Positions 55,604 to 63,894 of a DNA stretch of 64,000 nucleotides are shown one piece after another. A model generated the notes under the pieces. That model did not search any database and was not told the DNA's origin. It saw only the letters and a program-made list of their open reading frames with translations. A program made the translations under genes and the position numbers. Origin of the DNA: Desmonostoc vinosum HA7617-LM4 (GTDB lineage: Bacteria; Cyanobacteriota; Cyanobacteriia; Cyanobacteriales; Nostocaceae); contig JAHHHC010000003.1 of the NCBI GenBank assembly GCA_019359515.1, positions 283,765 through 347,764 of the forward strand, in the 5' to 3' direction. How positions within the stretch are numbered: position 1 is the first letter of the stretch; each line of letters opens with the position of its first letter.

Positions 55604-57625
55604 ATGCAAACTCAAGTTGCTCGTGATCAAACCACAACGAATCCTTTTTCAGCCATTACTCGATTTTGGGGGGATGTTAAAGTAGTTGCAGGCCCTTATT
55701 GGTATCCAACAGAGGCAGGGGGGAGAGCATTTTTAGACGTGATTCGCTCATGGGGAATGCTCATTCTCTTAGTATTATTAATAGTCGGACTTATAAGTGT
55801 AAATGCTGCAAATAGCTACTGGAATCGTTATGTACTCGATATTATTATTGAAGAAAGAGACCTTGATAAATATAATAGTACTTTATGGCTATCCTCTCTC
55901 ATTGTTGTAGCGGTAGTCCTCTTGGTAACTTCTTTAAGATATGTCAGAAAAAAGATAGTTATTGATTGGTACAAATGGCTAAATAACCATATTTTAAAAA
56001 AATATTTTAGCAATCAAGCTTATTATAAAATCAATTTTAAATCTGATATAAATAATCCAGATCAACGCATAGCTCAAGAGTTAGAGCCTATTGCTAGCAA
56101 TGCTTTGATGTTTTCAGCTACTTTTCTAGAAAAAATTCTGGAAATGGCAAGTTCTATAATAATTATCTGGTCAATTTCTTCACAAATTGCAATTTATTTG
56201 GTTATTTATACAATTATAGGTAATTTAGTAGCTGTTTACTTAAATCAAGAATTAAATAAAATTAATCAAGAAGAACTTGAGTTTAAAGCAGATTTCGCTT
56301 ATTGCCTGACTCATGTTCGCAATCATGCAGAATCGATTGCTTTTTTTCAGGGAGAAGCAGAAGAATTAAATATAATTCAACGCCGATTTGATAATGTTCT
56401 CAAAATTGCTGAACGCAAGCTGAATTGGGAAAGAGGACAAGATGCTTTTGGGAGAGCATATCAGTCTGCGATCGGTGTATTTTCGATGTTTATCCTTACA
56501 CCTTTATTTATTCAAGATAAAATTGATTATGGAGAAATTAGCCAAATTAGTTTTATTTGCTTTGTGTTTTCTAATGCTCTGGGAACCTTAATATCTGAAT
56601 TTGGCTTTTCAGGACGATTTTCTAGTTATGTACAGCGTTTAGCTGAGTTTTCCGATGCGCTACAAGCTGTTAGTAAACAACCAGAAAATGTAAATACTAT
56701 TAAAGTCATAGAAGAAAAGCATTTAGCTTTTGAGGATGTCACCCTACAAACACCAAACTATGAGCAGGTGATTGTTGAAGACTTGTCACTGTCTGTTCAA
56801 CTAGGAGAAGGGTTGTTAATTGTAGGGCCAAGTGGTCGGGGTAAAAGTTCTTTGTTGAGAGCGATCGCCGGTTTGTGGAACGCTGGAACTGGTAAACTAG
56901 TGAGGCCCCCGCTAGATGAACTCTTATTTTTACCCCAACGTCCTTATATAATTTTGGGGACTTTGCGCGAACAGTTACTCTATCCTCATACAGATCGGGA
57001 AATAAGCGATCGCGAACTCGAAGAAGTTTTACAACAAGTTAATCTGCAAAACTTGCTTACCCGTGTGAATGGCTTTGACGCAGAAGTTCCTTGGGAAAAT
57101 ATATTATCTTTGGGAGAACAACAACGTTTGGCTTTCGCACGAATATTAATTACTCACCCTAGCTTCGCGATTTTAGATGAAGCAACTAGTGCTTTAGATT
57201 TAACTAATGAAAAGAATTTATATCAACAATTACAAGAAACGAAAACAACTTTTATCAGTGTTGGACATAGGGAGAGTCTATTTAATTATCATCAATGGGT
57301 TTTAGAACTTTCAGAAGATTCTAATTGGCAACTTGTTTCTGTAGAAGATTATCGCCAGCAAAAAGCAATTATCATCGCTTCACCTGAAAAAGTTAAAACC
57401 ACAATAGATATCTCTTCTCACAATGGACTGCCAATCAAACCAGAAATATTAATAGAGATAGACACAACTCAAGGATTGTCTCATAAACAAATTAACACAT
57501 TAACAGATTATTCTATTGCCACTATTAGAAGCAGGGGAAGTCAAGGAAAATCCATCACTACTAAAGATGGTGTGACCTACCACTATGATAAAGATCCAAA
57601 TGTATTGAAATGGGTAAAAGAATAA
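55604..57625 (+). CDS. mdnE: Microviridin ABC exporter (SbmA/YddA-type half transporter)
   Basis: A 673-residue fused membrane-ATPase protein. Membrane domain about 35-330 with helices such as MLILLVLLIVGLISVNAANS. The ATPase has Walker A GPSGRGKSSLLRAIAG (about 408-415), LFLPQRPYIILGTLREQLLY, signature LSLGEQQRLAFARI (about 501) and Walker B AILDEATSALD (about 521). A C-terminal tail of about 80 residues (LIEIDTTQGLSHKQINTLTD) is typical of MdnE. It is needed for microviridin production, probably as scaffold or exporter. No peptidase C39 domain, so leader removal must be by another protease. Confidence 0.93.
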   Translation: MQTQVARDQTTTNPFSAITRFWGDVKVVAGPYWYPTEAGGRAFLDVIRSWGMLILLVLLIVGLISVNAANSYWNRYVLDIIIEERDLDKYNSTLWLSSLIVVAVVLLVTSLRYVRKKIVIDWYKWLNNHILKKYFSNQAYYKINFKSDINNPDQRIAQELEPIASNALMFSATFLEKILEMASSIIIIWSISSQIAIYLVIYTIIGNLVAVYLNQELNKINQEELEFKADFAYCLTHVRNHAESIAFFQGEAEELNIIQRRFDNVLKIAERKLNWERGQDAFGRAYQSAIGVFSMFILTPLFIQDKIDYGEISQISFICFVFSNALGTLISEFGFSGRFSSYVQRLAEFSDALQAVSKQPENVNTIKVIEEKHLAFEDVTLQTPNYEQVIVEDLSLSVQLGEGLLIVGPSGRGKSSLLRAIAGLWNAGTGKLVRPPLDELLFLPQRPYIILGTLREQLLYPHTDREISDRELEEVLQQVNLQNLLTRVNGFDAEVPWENILSLGEQQRLAFARILITHPSFAILDEATSALDLTNEKNLYQQLQETKTTFISVGHRESLFNYHQWVLELSEDSNWQLVSVEDYRQQKAIIIASPEKVKTTIDISSHNGLPIKPEILIEIDTTQGLSHKQINTLTDYSIATIRSRGSQGKSITTKDGVTYHYDKDPNVLKWVKE

Positions 57626-57626
57626 T

Positions 57627-58160
57627 ATGAAAAATCTTGTTACTGCACGATTATATTTAGTACCCTTGACATTGGAAATTGTCAAAACAGCAATCATTGG
57701 AAATGCTGAATTAGCAAAATTTCTGGGAGTTACAGTTTTGCCTAACTGGCATGAAGAAGAGTTTCTTCAAAATTTGCCAGAAATTGCAGATATTCTGTGT
57801 AATTACCCATTACAAAGCGAATGGGGATGGGGAAGTTTAATTATTCATAAAACAGAAAAAACGCTTATTGGTCACGTGATGGTCAAAATTATTCCAGATG
57901 CCACAGGAGAACCTACAGATGCAGTAGAAATTGGCTATTACATAGTTCCATCATATAGACGGCAAGGGTATGCATCTGAAGCTACAAAAGCAATGATAGA
58001 TTGGGTACTTTGTCAACCAGGTATGCAAAGAATAACTGCTGGATGCAATCCAAATAATATAGCTTCAAAGCGGGTGCTAGAAAAAATTGGAATGCACCTC
58101 ATACAATCACGACCTAAAGGATTGGTATGGGAATTATGCAAAACAGTCAGCACACTGTAG
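57627..58160 (+). CDS. mdnD: Microviridin N-acetyltransferase (GNAT)
   Basis: A 177-residue GNAT enzyme. Acetyl-CoA motif region VEIGYYIVPSYRRQGYASEA, followed by MIDWVLCQPGMQRITAGCNP and NIASKRVLEKIGM. It starts one base after the mdnE stop, so the two are translationally coupled. In characterised clusters MdnD acetylates the N terminus of the processed core. It is the last gene of the cluster; the next gene is on the other strand. Confidence 0.92.
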   Translation: MKNLVTARLYLVPLTLEIVKTAIIGNAELAKFLGVTVLPNWHEEEFLQNLPEIADILCNYPLQSEWGWGSLIIHKTEKTLIGHVMVKIIPDATGEPTDAVEIGYYIVPSYRRQGYASEATKAMIDWVLCQPGMQRITAGCNPNNIASKRVLEKIGMHLIQSRPKGLVWELCKTVSTL

Positions 58161-58179
58161 GGCAACATGGCTGTTTAAG

Positions 58180-58752
58180 CTAAATCAAGCCAATCCGGTC
58201 GAGAGGCCAAAAGCGAAATGTGGCTCGACCAATAATATTTTTTCTAGGTAAAAAACCCCAGTAACGAGAGTCATTACTATTGTTGCGGTTATCTCCCATC
58301 ACAAAAAATTCATCTTCTGGAACTTTCACGGGTAGAAATGGCTGCTTTGGTGGTTCAGCGATATATTCTTCCTTTAAGGGTTGACCGTTGAGGTAAACTG
58401 TGCCATGAGCAACGTTAATTACCTCCCCTGGTACACCAATTACCCGTTTAATGAAAGCTTGGTCTTTAGGGTATCCCTTTCGTTGTAATTCTGCGGGTGG
58501 CTGAAAGACAATAATATCCCCGGTTGTCGGTGGGTGAAAACGATAGGAGATTTTTTCAACCACCAAGCGATCGCCTGTATATAACGTAGGTACCATCGAA
58601 TCTGAAGGAATGTAGCGAGGTTCTGCAATCACAGTCCTAATTAGGAGTGCCAAACATAAAGCGATCGCCACCAAAGTTAAATTTTCTTGCCAATTGCGCC
58701 ATGTTTTTGACGTCGTAGGCGTTTCCTTTGCATCACTTTCGTGAGAAGTCAT
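58180..58752 (-). CDS. lepB: Signal peptidase I
   Basis: A 190-residue membrane-anchored serine protease that removes Sec signal peptides. One N-terminal helix (NLTVALCLALLIRTVI region), then the catalytic Ser in YIPSDSMVPTLYTGDRL and Lys in AFIKRVIGVPGEVI; VMGDNRNNSNDSRYWGF is family box E. The frame reaches a TTG at 58785, but I use the ATG at 58752. It is convergent with mdnD, 19 nt apart. Confidence 0.93.
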   Translation of the reverse strand: MTSHESDAKETPTTSKTWRNWQENLTLVAIALCLALLIRTVIAEPRYIPSDSMVPTLYTGDRLVVEKISYRFHPPTTGDIIVFQPPAELQRKGYPKDQAFIKRVIGVPGEVINVAHGTVYLNGQPLKEEYIAEPPKQPFLPVKVPEDEFFVMGDNRNNSNDSRYWGFLPRKNIIGRATFRFWPLDRIGLI

Positions 58753-58979
58753 AGAAGTTTTCAGCCAGTTTAAGAAGTGGGACAAATACCTTGATTATTT
58801 TGACTCTAAAGGTATACTTATAAGCAATCTGGGTTCTGCACCAACCCATACAATTACAAATAATACGTTTATCGCATCTACCAAAGTTAAGCAAAACAAG
58901 TGTAAATTAAACATAACTTGTCTAAAGCGATACAAGCTTAAGATTAAGGCTGTTAAATAGGCAATTATTAAACCTAGTC

Positions 58980-59090
58980 TTCATCTCTGCAATTATAAGG
59001 CAAAGTTTTGTAAAATTCCCAGTTTTGCTTACTCCTCCTAAACAAGCTAGTCACCGACTGGTAGAGCGATACAACCAGTCGGTTTTTTTA
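58980..59090 (+). ncRNA. Possible Yfr1-like small RNA
   Basis: A non-coding plus-strand stretch ending in a strong terminator with no gene upstream on that strand. It has a GCAAA ... TTTGC stem, then an unstructured TTACTCCTCCTAAAC, then the terminator. Yfr1 RNAs have a 5' stem-loop, single-stranded ACUCCUCACAC and a terminator; only ACTCCTC matches here, so this is a candidate only. The 5' end is not defined. Confidence 0.35.
59053..59090 (+). terminator. Strong Rho-independent terminator
   Basis: ACCGACTGGT / ACCAGTCGGT, 10-bp perfect stem, 11-nt loop, followed by seven T. Points right on the plus strand, where no protein gene ends. Confidence 0.88.
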
Positions 59091-59357
59091 TGAATCACGC
59101 TCCAGAAAACCACAGAAGGAAACAGCAACTTTGTAACCAATGCGGATACCATATAATCGAGCAAATGGGCGTTTATTACGTAAATATCGCGCCGATTCTA
59201 TACCTATTTTATCAACTGCGTATTCGCCTGTTTCTGTATCGATAATCACCATCTTACTGGTGTTTTCTGCCGTTTCCACTTGTTGACGAATACTGTTTTC
59301 ATATATTTCTCTAGCGCGTCGTGCAACTTCTTCGCGGCTTAAAAGTATGGCTTGCAT
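59088..59357 (-). CDS. Small hypothetical protein, antitoxin-like
   Basis: An 89-residue protein. A helical N terminus (LSREEVARRAREIYE) is followed by a beta-rich half with VIIDTETGEYAVDKIGIESA and KRPFARLYGIRIGYKVAVS. I recall similar small proteins in cyanobacteria paired with small proteases or toxins, but cannot name the family. AGGAGC stands before the ATG; the longer frame to 59432 would run through that ribosome site. Divergent from an antitoxin relic. Confidence 0.65.
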   Translation of the reverse strand: MQAILLSREEVARRAREIYENSIRQQVETAENTSKMVIIDTETGEYAVDKIGIESARYLRNKRPFARLYGIRIGYKVAVSFCGFLERDS

Positions 59358-59414
59358 ACTCTTGCTCCTGTTTTTGCTGTTATTTCTTGATTTTACTTCA
59401 TGGCGAAATTGCTT

Positions 59415-59650
59415 ATGTGAAAGCGATCGCATTGTTGTTATCTATTAACTATCTCTGCAAAAATGCGATCGCTCATCCTTTGATAATACAGTTATATGCA
59501 CAGAATATTTTTACTTTTGCCCAAACGCGTCACTTAGCTAACTTATCTGCATGGAAATTTCAACAACTATTGGGACAAAATAAAATAGAACGTCATTATA
59601 ATAAAGCAGATTTAGCTCAGGATATGGAAACCATTAATACAGGTTTTTAG
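59415..59650 (+). pseudogene. UPF0175 (antitoxin-like) relic
   Basis: About 78 codons ending in TAG. The C-terminal 45 residues (TFAQTRHLANLSAWKFQQLL, GQNKIERHYNKADLAQDMET) match the UPF0175 helix-turn-helix family. The N-terminal half is degenerate and has no start codon with a ribosome site, and two HIP1 octamers are embedded. Likely a decayed gene; a short functional fragment cannot be excluded. Confidence 0.55.
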
Positions 59651-59673
59651 AAATTGTGACAGTTGGTTAAAAA

Positions 59674-60231
59674 TTACCTACACTCATTACTATCTACAAA
59701 CTGCTTAACATCAAGATACAAATTACCTTCTTGATCATAGCTAAACACTTGACATTCACTTAAATCAATCGGCTCACCTACAGGAAAACGGCGATAATTA
59801 AGCATCTGCTGCAAAACTTTTCTTGTATCAGTTCCGGGTTTGAAAGTTAATAGTAGATTAGCTGATTCACAAGGCACGCCTTTGCGATAGGCAATGCATA
59901 AAACTGGATAATTGTTAAAGTTATCTCTACTCGTAATAAAAAACCAACCTTGCTCGTAATAGCGTTGAAGCCTAGCAGAAATAATCTGACAGCGCTTTGC
60001 AGGTGGATACTTTTTAAAATCTTGAACTGCCCAACGGATGAAAGTCTCATTTCCCCGTGAAGTACGTATCTTAGTAACTGGCACACCGCGTTCTTGTGTG
60101 CAGAAAAACAAGGTCTTCACAGCATAACTCGGCTGATTATCGATAGTAGTGGCAACCACCAAAGCTAAAGCTGACATTACAGAAGCCGTTACCACTCTTG
60201 GTGAGATGCGATAAAATAACTTTAATTGCAT
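59674..60231 (-). CDS. COP23-domain protein
   Basis: A 185-residue exported protein with an N-terminal signal sequence (VVTASVMSALALVVATT). The mature domain matches COP23 (circadian oscillating polypeptide): FFCTQERGVPVTKIRTSRG, FIRWAVQDFKKYPPAKRCQI, GWFFITSRDNFNNYPVLC and four conserved Cys (about 43, 87, 118 and the C-terminal NECR). Function unknown. The ATG of MQLKLFY is the signal-peptide start; the longer frame to 60309 is not needed. A deleted paralogue lies upstream at 61000. Confidence 0.85.
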   Translation of the reverse strand: MQLKLFYRISPRVVTASVMSALALVVATTIDNQPSYAVKTLFFCTQERGVPVTKIRTSRGNETFIRWAVQDFKKYPPAKRCQIISARLQRYYEQGWFFITSRDNFNNYPVLCIAYRKGVPCESANLLLTFKPGTDTRKVLQQMLNYRRFPVGEPIDLSECQVFSYDQEGNLYLDVKQFVDSNECR

Positions 60232-60280
60232 ACTACTTAAGTACTGACAAAAAAATATTTTCCCTTCAACCTGACATGAA

Positions 60281-60422
60281 TAGAGCAAGCTACGATACGA
60301 ATTCGCCAATTTTTGGGATTTTATTCAGGTATACCAGTAAAAATCAGGATTTTTAATAAAAAATTGTAAAGATAGCTACAGTTTAGAAGCTTGGAGCGAT
60401 GATTTGATGTGGTGCGATCGCT
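60281..60422. repeat. COP23 upstream region, copy A of a direct duplicate
   Basis: TAGAGCAAGCTAC through CAGTAAAAATCAGGATTTTT and GTAAAGATAGC to GTGGTGCGATCGCT. It recurs at 61037-61177 with about 80 per cent identity by eye, flanking the WD40 chimera gene. Confidence 0.8.
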
Positions 60423-60527
60423 TGTTTTGCTAAGTGTATGTGAGATGAATTACACTCAGAATAAGCTGTTACGCTTCTAAATTGCACATTTACTGGTGGT
60501 TGTCATTTGTCATTGGTCAGAAAATAG

Positions 60528-60938
60528 TTACTCAGATAGCCGCCAAATTTTGATAGTCGCGTCATCACTACCACTAGCTAAAGTTCTGCCATCTGGACTA
60601 AACGCGACTGAAGTAACCCAATTAGAATGACCATTGAGGGTGGTAATTTCTTGCCCTGTGGCGAGATTCCAGATTTTGATAGTCTTATCACGACTACCAC
60701 TAGCTAAAGTTCTATCATCTGGGCTAAAGGCGACTGAAGTAACCCCATCAGAAGTATAATTATTATCTTCACGTTCAATAATTACCCCAGAACCAGTATT
60801 AGCACCATCAATACGGACTGTAATTTGTTGAGCGATCGCACTCACTTGTGAGGCTGTTAACGCCGCAACCACTAACGGCTGTACAATAGCAATTGCTGCA
60901 CCAAACAACACAGCCGCAAGTTTACTATCAAGCCTCAT
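60528..60938 (-). CDS. Chimera: trypsin-like protease N terminus joined to WD40 repeats
   Basis: A 136-residue exported protein. Residues 1-58 look like the start of a cyanobacterial trypsin-like serine protease: signal peptide, [20 protein letters not shown] and [14 protein letters not shown], which in full proteases continues VLTxxHVV. Here it jumps to two WD40 units ([40 protein letters not shown], then [20 protein letters not shown]). No catalytic His, Asp or Ser is present, and two repeats cannot close a propeller. Probably an internal-deletion product. AAGGATA precedes the ATG. Confidence 0.65.
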   Translation of the reverse strand: MRLDSKLAAVLFGAAIAIVQPLVVAALTASQVSAIAQQITVRIDGANTGSGVIIEREDNNYTSDGVTSVAFSPDDRTLASGSRDKTIKIWNLATGQEITTLNGHSNWVTSVAFSPDGRTLASGSDDATIKIWRLSE

Positions 60939-60999
60939 GGTTTATCCTTACCAAACTCTGCGTACCTTTGCGTTAACTCTGCGTCCTCTGCGTTGAAAA

Positions 61000-61044
61000 T
61001 CAACCACACTCTTTACCATCTACTAGCTCTTTAACATAGAGCAA
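61000..61044 (-). pseudogene. C-terminal relic of a second COP23 gene
   Basis: The minus strand reads LLYVKELVDGKECG and stop, closely resembling the COP23 end YLDVKQFVDSNEC. It directly abuts the duplicated upstream region at 61037, so the body of the paralogue was deleted. Confidence 0.6.
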
Positions 61045-61177
61045 GCTACATCATCAATTTGCTAATTTTCGGAACTATCCTCAGATATATCAGTAAAAAT
61101 CAGGATTTTTGATAAAAAATTGTAAAGATAGCCCACAGTTTAGAAGCTTGGAGCGATTTTGATGTGGTGCGATCGCT
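61037..61177. repeat. COP23 upstream region, copy B
   Basis: Direct relative of 60281-60422. Attached to the COP23 C-terminal relic, showing an earlier tandem COP23 duplication followed by deletion. Confidence 0.8.
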
Positions 61178-61420
61178 ACTACATAACTACAAATTACTAC
61201 AAAGCTGCTCCAAAAATTTTAAGTAGTTTTTCTCCCAAAAAAGAATTTTTGATCATAATTATTGCCATCAAAAATTCTTAACTAAAAAATTAAAAAGTTG
61301 TACACAAATATATTTAAATAATCAAAGAAGCTTTTATAGTTTCAAAAAAATTGTCCAGTGACTTGAGCAATTGATTCTAGCTTGGACATCTACATTCAAA
61401 ATTGCGTTTGAGGAGTGACC

Positions 61421-63319
61421 GTGAAGGCAGTTCTACTAGCTTCTGTTAGTGGAGTCAGTTTCTTGTGCTTATTGATTAAAGTTTCACCTGTACAAGCAAT
61501 ACCTACCATAGAAGAAGCTCAACATCACACCCAGTCTCATAATTTTTTGGCAGAAAAAGTTAGAGCTAAAAATATAGATGACAACAAAATAGTTTTGAGT
61601 CATGAGGAATTAGTTCCCTCAACAACTCAAAGCACAATTCCAACACTTCCAGTAAAAGTTAAGCAACAAAGGGCAAAATCAAGAGTAACTGTAAGCGGAA
61701 ACCCTGAATTTCCCCAAGTCTTAGCCTCGCAAGCAATAGAACAGGTAACGTCTGTATCACAACTATCAGATGTGCAGCCTACAGATTGGGCTTTTAGTGC
61801 GTTGCAGTCTCTAGTTGAGCGTTATGGTTGTATTGCTGGATATCCAAACAGTACTTACCGAGGCAACCGTGCAATGACTCGTTATGAGTTTGCTGCTGGT
61901 TTAAATGCCTGTTTGGATAGAGTTAACGAGTTAATTGCTACAGCAACTGCCGACTTGGTAACAAAACAAGACTTAGCCACATTGCAAAAACTGCAAGAAG
62001 AATTTGCTGCGGAATTAAGTACTTTACGAGGTCGAGTAGATACTCTAGAAGCACGCACAAGTGAGTTAGAAGCAAATCAGTTTTCCACAACTACCAAGCT
62101 CAATGGAGAAGTAATTATCTCAGCTATTGGTGCTACGGGCGGCGCTCCTGATCGTGATGACCCTGGTATCATACTGACAAACCGGGTGCGGTTAAATCTC
62201 AATACTAGTTTTACTGGCAAAGACTTACTGATTACTGGGTTGCAAGCTCATAATTTCTTGGGTGGTGTAGATGGCAGTGGTAGTCTGCAAGAAAGTTTGG
62301 GATTAGCATCACCATTATTAAGTGCTAGCAGTGCCCGCACCAGCTTTGAGCCTCAATTTCCGGGAGTTGATGTTAAGACTTTATCTGGTGTTAGTCCCAA
62401 CTCTGTTGGGGTTTATAAACTGGTTTATATTTTTCCCGTTGCTGAGCAATTAACGCTGTTTGCGGGAACTGCTGCGGAAGTGTCAGATGCTTTCCCTCCC
62501 ATAACTCCTTTTTACGGTGAAGGACAAGAGGCAATTTCTCGCTTTGCCGGCTTAAACCCTGTAATACGTGTTTCTGGGGGAACTTCTGGTTCTGGTTTAG
62601 CATCTGCTGCTGGTTTTATTTTTCAGATTTCCGAGCAGCTAGATTTGAGAGCTTTATATGGTAATGTCAACTCCAACATTGCCCAAGAAGCTGGCGAAGT
62701 ACTACCAGGTGTTTCAAATACACCTCTGGGAGCAGGTTTTTTCGGGGGCAGTAGTATTGTGGCAGCCCAATTAACTTTTAGACCAAGCAATTCGATAGAT
62801 ATCGGCTTAAACTACGCCAACAGCTATCATGAGATCAACATCCTGGGCACAGGATTAGCTCGTAATGATATTGGTTCATTGGCGGGGGTTGATCTGGGAA
62901 CACCTGTAAAACTCAACTCTGTTGGTGGAACTGTGACTTGGCGATTTTCTCCTAAAGTAGCACTGTCTGGCTATGGTGCAGCTTTCTTTGTGGAAGATTC
63001 GTCTGGCGATGTTGACGCTTCAACCACTTTCACGAGTTGGATGGTGGGTATTCATTTTAAAGATTTATTCCAAACAGGCAATAACGCTGGCTTGATTTTT
63101 GGGCAACCATTATATCGTACTGAGGTTGGCGGTACAGCTAGACTGGCTCCTGAAGGTGAAAATCGAGCTGTTCCTTACCATCTGGAGGCTTACTACCGTT
63201 TTCGGATCAGTGATAACATCAGCATTACCCCTGGGGCATTTGTGCTGTTTAATCCTGAAAGTAACAGCAATAATGACACAACAACTGTAGGTGTACTCCG
63301 TACTACTTTTACTTTCTAG
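61421..63319 (+). CDS. SLH-domain OprB-type outer-membrane porin
   Basis: A 632-residue outer-membrane protein. Signal peptide about 1-25 (LLASVSGVSFLCLLIKVSPV), an SLH domain about 115-170 (DVQPTDWAFSALQSLVERYG, then GYPNSTYRGNRAMTRYEFAA) that binds peptidoglycan, a coiled coil about 180-225 (LQKLQEEFAAELSTLRGRVD), then a beta-barrel with alternating aromatic strands ending VGVLRTTFTF. Cyanobacterial members pass sugars or inorganic ions, including iron. GTG at 61421 lies 5 nt after AGGAG; an in-frame GTG at 61415 overlaps that site. Confidence 0.9.
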   Translation: MKAVLLASVSGVSFLCLLIKVSPVQAIPTIEEAQHHTQSHNFLAEKVRAKNIDDNKIVLSHEELVPSTTQSTIPTLPVKVKQQRAKSRVTVSGNPEFPQVLASQAIEQVTSVSQLSDVQPTDWAFSALQSLVERYGCIAGYPNSTYRGNRAMTRYEFAAGLNACLDRVNELIATATADLVTKQDLATLQKLQEEFAAELSTLRGRVDTLEARTSELEANQFSTTTKLNGEVIISAIGATGGAPDRDDPGIILTNRVRLNLNTSFTGKDLLITGLQAHNFLGGVDGSGSLQESLGLASPLLSASSARTSFEPQFPGVDVKTLSGVSPNSVGVYKLVYIFPVAEQLTLFAGTAAEVSDAFPPITPFYGEGQEAISRFAGLNPVIRVSGGTSGSGLASAAGFIFQISEQLDLRALYGNVNSNIAQEAGEVLPGVSNTPLGAGFFGGSSIVAAQLTFRPSNSIDIGLNYANSYHEINILGTGLARNDIGSLAGVDLGTPVKLNSVGGTVTWRFSPKVALSGYGAAFFVEDSSGDVDASTTFTSWMVGIHFKDLFQTGNNAGLIFGQPLYRTEVGGTARLAPEGENRAVPYHLEAYYRFRISDNISITPGAFVLFNPESNSNNDTTTVGVLRTTFTF

Positions 63320-63498
63320 GAAACTGACAAATAAAAAACGCACACATCTTTCAGAGTTGAGACGATGATTTGATGTTGTGCGGCTTTTTTGCTTTAGTGC
63401 GATCGCTCTTCTCTCATCTCAAACAAAAATATAGAAAGAAAACAGAGATAATTAGCTTGATAATATAGAAAAAACAGTTCACTTGAACTATCAAAATT

Positions 63499-63756
63499 AT
63501 GACCAGCATCGATATTGCGTTGCCTGAGTCGATGAAAGCCTTTGTTGATGAGCAAGTTATCAAAGGTGGCTATGGCTCAGTCAGTGAGTACCTTCAAGAA
63601 TTAATCTCTCAAGACCAAAAACGTAAAGCTCAAGAACATATAGAAGAGCTTTTGATAGAAGGAATTGAAAGTGGAGAAGCAATTGAAATTAATGATGAGT
63701 GGTGGCATAAAAAACGCACAGATCTAATAGAAAAATCAAGTCAGAAACAAGAATGA
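63499..63756 (+). CDS. ParD-like ribbon-helix-helix antitoxin
   Basis: An 85-residue protein. MTSIDIALPESMKAFVDEQV and GYGSVSEYLQELISQDQ form the ribbon-helix-helix DNA-binding domain of the ParD/CC2985 type. The C-terminal acidic helix (IEELLIEGIESGEAIEIND) is where ParE binds. No ParE toxin frame follows: the next bases are repeats. An orphan antitoxin unless a toxin is encoded elsewhere. Confidence 0.82.
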   Translation: MTSIDIALPESMKAFVDEQVIKGGYGSVSEYLQELISQDQKRKAQEHIEELLIEGIESGEAIEINDEWWHKKRTDLIEKSSQKQE

Positions 63757-63795
63757 CAAGGCAGATAAGCTGTTCCATATATAACTTGCATAATT

Positions 63796-63823
63796 AGGGC
63801 GGGCAAGATGCCCACCCCACAAG
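63796..63823. repeat. 28-bp dispersed palindrome, copy 2
   Basis: AGGGCGGGCAAGATGCCCAC..., the inverted counterpart of 22103-22130 with one difference. Confidence 0.75.
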
Positions 63824-63894
63824 AGTTTTATTTACAGGACTTACGCAAGTGTCACAAGCAATGGCGCGGTTACACCGCGCCGCGCACCAAAGAA

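Noticed and set aside
59321..59414. N-terminal part of a 109-codon plus-strand frame
   Set aside because: It is antisense to the ribosome site and start of the minus-strand small gene and shows no similarity to UPF0175; only the later part is a plausible relic.
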